Shown here: positions 6,007-8,300 of the stretch, one piece after another
Layout of the letters: every line of letters begins with the position of its first letter
Numbering within the stretch: the stretch's first letter is position 1
Assembly: GCA_018710805.1 (NCBI GenBank)
Contig: DVJG01000125.1
Coordinates: 1 to 8,300 of the forward strand
Length of the DNA: 8,300 nt
Origin: Candidatus Faecousia faecipullorum
GTDB lineage: Bacteria; Bacillota; Clostridia; Oscillospirales; Oscillospiraceae
Direction of reading: 5' to 3'
The notes under the pieces: model-generated
What the model saw: only the letters and a program-made list of their open reading frames with translations
Databases searched by the model: none
Told to the model about the DNA's origin: nothing
Translations under genes and position numbers: made by a program

Positions 6007-6447
6007 ATGTACACAATTGGACAGGTATCTGAGATGTTCGGTTTGCCGATTTCCACACTGCGTTACTATGACAAACAAGGACTATTTCCAAATATGGAGC
6101 GCTTATCCGGCATCCGGCAATTCAGCGATGCGGAGATTGAAGCGATTCGGGTGATTGGGTGCTTAAAGAAATCCGGACTGGAGATTAAGGATATCAAAAA
6201 ATTCATGAACTGGTGCGTAGCCGGACCATCTACCTATGCAGACCGCAGGGACTTATTCCTGCGCCAGAAGGAATCCCTGGAGAGGGAGATTGCCCATATG
6301 AATAAGGCCTTGGATATGCTGAAATTCAAGTGCTGGTATTACGAACAGGCCATGAAGGACGGCAATGAGGACAAACTGAAAGACCTCATCCCTAACCACC
6401 TGCCCGATGGTATCCGGGAAGCCTATGAGCGCGCACATGAAGAATAA
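6007..6447 (+). CDS. MerR-family transcriptional regulator
   Basis: A 146-residue DNA-binding activator/repressor. Residues 1-29, MYTIGQVSEMFGLPISTLRYYDKQGLFPN in pieces YTIGQVSEMFG and STLRYYDKQGL, form the winged helix-turn-helix of the family. GIRQFSDAEIEAIRVIGCLKKSGLEIKDI (35-63) completes the wing and second helix pair. A long helix (about 81-115) with EREIAHMNKALDMLKFK is the dimer coiled coil, and a short C-terminal tail (116-146) would be the sensor part. Cys52, Cys70 and Cys109 (in KCWYYE) are present, but the metal-binding loop of CueR/ZntR types is absent, so an organic or redox signal is more likely than a metal. GGGAG at 5995-5999 supports the start. It is divergent from the flavoprotein operon, whose promoter has the MerR-type spacing, so that operon is the probable target. 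Confidence 0.93.
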   Translation: MYTIGQVSEMFGLPISTLRYYDKQGLFPNMERLSGIRQFSDAEIEAIRVIGCLKKSGLEIKDIKKFMNWCVAGPSTYADRRDLFLRQKESLEREIAHMNKALDMLKFKCWYYEQAMKDGNEDKLKDLIPNHLPDGIREAYERAHEE

Positions 6448-6840
6448 GTCGGGTGGAGAGCATTCACAGGTATCTCTCAAATCGCTGTACATATCAACAG
6501 AGAAAACGCGGTGGGTAATTTTTAGTAAATTCAGTCATTCAGACCCGGTATTTCCTTTATCTCTTCCCGAATGAAATCTCGGATGGTTTGCGCCTGCTAT
6601 ACGGCAGACCTATATATCGGCCGGAGTCGGAGATGAGTCTTTGGAAGAAGATTGAATGGCTGTTCTTTTGAGGGATTGGAAGGGGAGAACTGCGCAAATC
6701 TCTGCTTGCCGGAATGCGGCAGTTCCTATCAGAACGAAAAGACGAATCCATGCCATAAGGGAAAACCAAAGGGAAACAGTTTTTGACGTGCTGGAGAAAC
6801 AGACTATTTACAGGTAAAATATCAACAGAAATAACAAAAA
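6448..6840. other. Gene-poor stretch without supported gene
   Basis: About 390 bases between the MerR gene and the tRNA terminator. No frame gives a recognisable protein with a ribosome binding site. A 53-codon plus-strand frame (6656-6817) encodes a basic peptide ending VFDVLEKQTIYR but has no clear ribosome binding site. A minus-strand frame between stops (6531-6596) reads QTIRDFIREEIKEIPGLND, which looks protein-like and could be a gene relic. Base composition is more AT-rich than the flanking genes. No clear terminator for the MerR gene was found; GAGAG/CTCTC just after its stop is only 5 bp with a large loop. Confidence 0.5.
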
Positions 6841-6869
6841 TCCTTGGTATTTTAAACAAATACCAAGGA
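6841..6869 (-). terminator. Intrinsic terminator of the tRNA unit
   Basis: A perfect 12-bp stem (6841-6852 with 6858-6869) with a 5-base loop, five bases beyond the 3' end of tRNA-Trp. On the minus strand it is followed by TTTTTGTTATT, a good T-rich tail. Confidence 0.85.
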
Positions 6870-6874
6870 CTTAA

Positions 6875-6950
<76 letters not shown>

Positions 6951-6982
6951 ATATATAATATAAAAGCCAAAGGCCGAAATTC

Positions 6983-7059
6983 TGGTGGGCCTTCAGGGAT
7001 TCGAACCCGGGACGATCCGGTTATGAGCCGGAGGCTCTAACCAACTGAGCTAAAGGCCC
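6983..7059 (-). tRNA. tRNA with CAU anticodon (Met or Ile2)
   Basis: A 77-base cloverleaf with encoded CCA: acceptor GGGCCTT/AAGGCCC, D-arm GCTC/GAGC, anticodon stem TCCGG/CCGGA with loop CTCATAA, T-loop TTCGAAT. The anticodon CAU fits elongator Met or, after lysidine modification by TilS, Ile2 reading AUA. It is not the initiator, because the first pair is G1-C72. The acceptor pairs C4-G69 and C5-G68 match known TilS recognition features, and the 5' half is close to Bacillus tRNA-Ile2 as I recall it, so I lean to Ile2; automatic callers may say Met. The T-stem has a C-U mismatch at its second pair. Confidence 0.92.
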
Positions 7060-7090
7060 GTGTATGGGTGAAGCGCTCACCACGGGAGGT

Positions 7091-7119
7091 ATTATAGCAC
7101 CGAAAGCCTGCTGTGTCAA
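7091..7119 (-). promoter_or_regulatory. Consensus promoter of the tRNA unit
   Basis: On the minus strand a perfect TTGACA (7119-7114), 17 bases, perfect TATAAT (7096-7091). Transcription would start near 7084, giving a leader of about 25 bases before the CAU tRNA. Full match to the sigma-A consensus is expected for a highly expressed stable-RNA unit. Confidence 0.92.
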
Positions 7120-7142
7120 GAAGTTTCTTTAAAAAACACACC

Positions 7143-7171
7143 TTGCAAAATTCGCCGAATTGCGTTACCAT
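7143..7171 (+). promoter_or_regulatory. Candidate promoter of the M28 peptidase gene
   Basis: TTGCAA (7143-7148), 17 bases, TACCAT (7166-7171), about 31 bases before the ATG. The spacer contains a perfect dyad AATTCG-C-CGAATT (7149-7161), a possible operator. It stands back to back with the tRNA promoter, 23 bases apart at the -35 boxes. Confidence 0.5.
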
Positions 7172-7202
7172 AGAAATAGATTTTTTTGAGAGGAGCAGAA
7201 AA

Positions 7203-8300
7203 ATGAACGAACTGACCGTAAAGAAGATTTTTGACGACACTGCCTACGTCCGCATGGGCGGAAGCCCCGAGGAGTTGAAGGCCGCCCAGTACCTGCAGGA
7301 AAAGGTTTCCGAGCTGGGCCTTTCTGCGGAAATTGTGCCCTTCGATGTGCCCATGGCAGAAATTCACCAGGCAATCCTGGAAGTGGATGGCCTGGAAATT
7401 CCCTGTAAAGGTTATTTCTGCGCAGGAAACGGAGAGGTAGAGGCCCCTTTTTACTATCTCCGAAGCAATGACCCTTGGTCCCTGAGCCAGTGCCGGGATA
7501 AGATTGTTATGGTGGATGGGTACTTAGGCTACTGGACTTACCAGGACCTGCTGGCAAACGGAGCGGTGGGCTTTGTTACCTACGACGGCAATGTTAGCTT
7601 TCCTGACCGGGACATCGACCAGCGGGAGCTCAGATCCTTTGTCCACAACGGCAATCGCATTCCCGGGGTGAATATCAATGTCAAGGATGCGATTTCCCTG
7701 ATCGAAAACGGCGCTAAGTCCGCAAAAATCATCCTGAATCAGACCGAGACCGTGGGTCAGTCCCACAACGTCATTCTGGATATGCCTGGCGAAACAGGGG
7801 AGTACATTGCATTCACTGCCCATTACGATTCCACGTCTCTTTCTCTGGGTACCTACGACAATATGTCCGGCTCGGTGGGCCTCTTGGGCATTGCGGAACA
7901 CTTTGCCAAGCGCCCTCACCGCTATGGCCTTCGGTTTATCTGGTGCGGCAGTGAGGAGCGGGGGCTTCTGGGCTCCAAGGCCTACTGCCAGGACGAGGAA
8001 GCGCTTAAAAACTGCGTCCTCTGCGTGAACCTGGACATGATTGGCTGCATTATGGGTAAATTCATTGCCTGCGTCACGGGAGAAGAGAAGCTTTGCCACT
8101 ATGTGGAATACATGGCCTCGGAGCTGGGCTTTGGCATCAAGGTGAACCAGGACGTCTACAGCAGCGACTCCACGCCTTTTGCCGATAAGGGCGTCCCTGC
8201 CGTGTCTTTTGCAAGGCTCGCCTCTGGAAACTGCGCCACCATCCATAATTCTTATGACACCCAGGCGGTTATGAGCCCCCGTCAGATGGTGGAGGACATC
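7203..8300 (+). CDS. M28-family zinc aminopeptidase (C-terminus beyond the window)
   Basis: A metallopeptidase that removes N-terminal residues from peptides with a two-zinc centre. The first 366 residues are present. The expected M28 ligands are all visible: His207 in FTAHYDS, Asp219 in GTYDNMSG (bridging), general base Glu251 and ligand Glu252 in GSEERGLLGSKAY, Asp288 in NLDMIG, and His348 in TIHNSYDT. Residues of about 85-165 (IVMVDGYLGY, AVGFVTYDG) look like the PA domain that many M28 enzymes carry as an insert. There is no signal peptide, so the enzyme should act in the cytoplasm on peptides taken up or released inside, unlike secreted family members such as YwaD. GGAG at 7192-7195 supports the start. 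The frame is open to the right edge; only a short C-terminal part can be missing. Substrate preference is unknown. Confidence 0.93.
   Translation, partial: MNELTVKKIFDDTAYVRMGGSPEELKAAQYLQEKVSELGLSAEIVPFDVPMAEIHQAILEVDGLEIPCKGYFCAGNGEVEAPFYYLRSNDPWSLSQCRDKIVMVDGYLGYWTYQDLLANGAVGFVTYDGNVSFPDRDIDQRELRSFVHNGNRIPGVNINVKDAISLIENGAKSAKIILNQTETVGQSHNVILDMPGETGEYIAFTAHYDSTSLSLGTYDNMSGSVGLLGIAEHFAKRPHRYGLRFIWCGSEERGLLGSKAYCQDEEALKNCVLCVNLDMIGCIMGKFIACVTGEEKLCHYVEYMASELGFGIKVNQDVYSSDSTPFADKGVPAVSFARLASGNCATIHNSYDTQAVMSPRQMVEDI

Noticed and set aside
5895..6056. A 54-codon N-terminal extension of the flavoprotein
   Set aside because: It overlaps the divergent MerR gene and the shared promoters; the FMN-loop motif belongs near the true N-terminus, which has its own strong ribosome binding site.
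6448..6840. Insertion sequence or integration site next to the tRNA genes
   Set aside because: No transposase or integrase, no duplicated tRNA end, and no terminal inverted repeats were seen.
7524..8246. A 240-codon minus-strand frame
   Set aside because: It is antisense to the M28 peptidase, whose metal ligands and domain order are unmistakable.

Overview
The window reads as chromosomal DNA of a low-oxygen gut-type Firmicute, most likely class Clostridia (Oscillospiraceae or a relative). This is inferred from strong AGGAGG-type ribosome binding sites, tRNAs with encoded CCA, a Cys-rich small-domain protein typical of anaerobes, a flavoprotein with a CX2CX2CX5C cluster, and consensus sigma-A promoters in moderately GC-rich DNA. 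Nothing in the sequence fixes the genus. No phage, insertion sequence, CRISPR array or integration site was seen.

Left part (1-1500). The 5' end of a D-2-hydroxyacid (glycerate-type) dehydrogenase gene runs off the left edge on the minus strand. Divergent from it is a two-gene plus-strand unit: an RluA-family pseudouridine synthase and an 86-residue protein with 11 cysteines. A strong hairpin follows.

Middle (1501-4423). A single-gene lacZ unit on the minus strand encodes a 915-residue GH2 beta-galactosidase with both catalytic glutamates. It has its own near-consensus promoter, with inverted repeats around the promoter and leader. No transporter or regulator for it lies in the window.

Middle right (4424-6447). 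A MerR-family regulator faces a three-gene minus-strand operon: flavodoxin-fold oxidoreductase, lipoprotein with a cyclophilin-like domain, and a small cupin. The intergenic region carries a promoter with the 19-bp spacer typical of MerR-activated genes, overlapped by the regulator's own promoter. This is the most interesting part of the window: a compact regulated module, probably for a reactive small molecule or redox stress, whose inducer and substrate cannot be read from sequence.

Right part (6448-8300). About 390 bases hold no gene I can support. They are followed by a minus-strand tRNA unit (CAU tRNA, then tRNA-Trp) with a perfect consensus promoter and an intrinsic terminator. Divergent from that, an M28 zinc aminopeptidase gene without signal peptide runs off the right edge.

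The named proteins belong to known families. I did not find a clearly new system; the MerR-controlled operon and several dyad symmetries at promoters are the best candidates for a second look.
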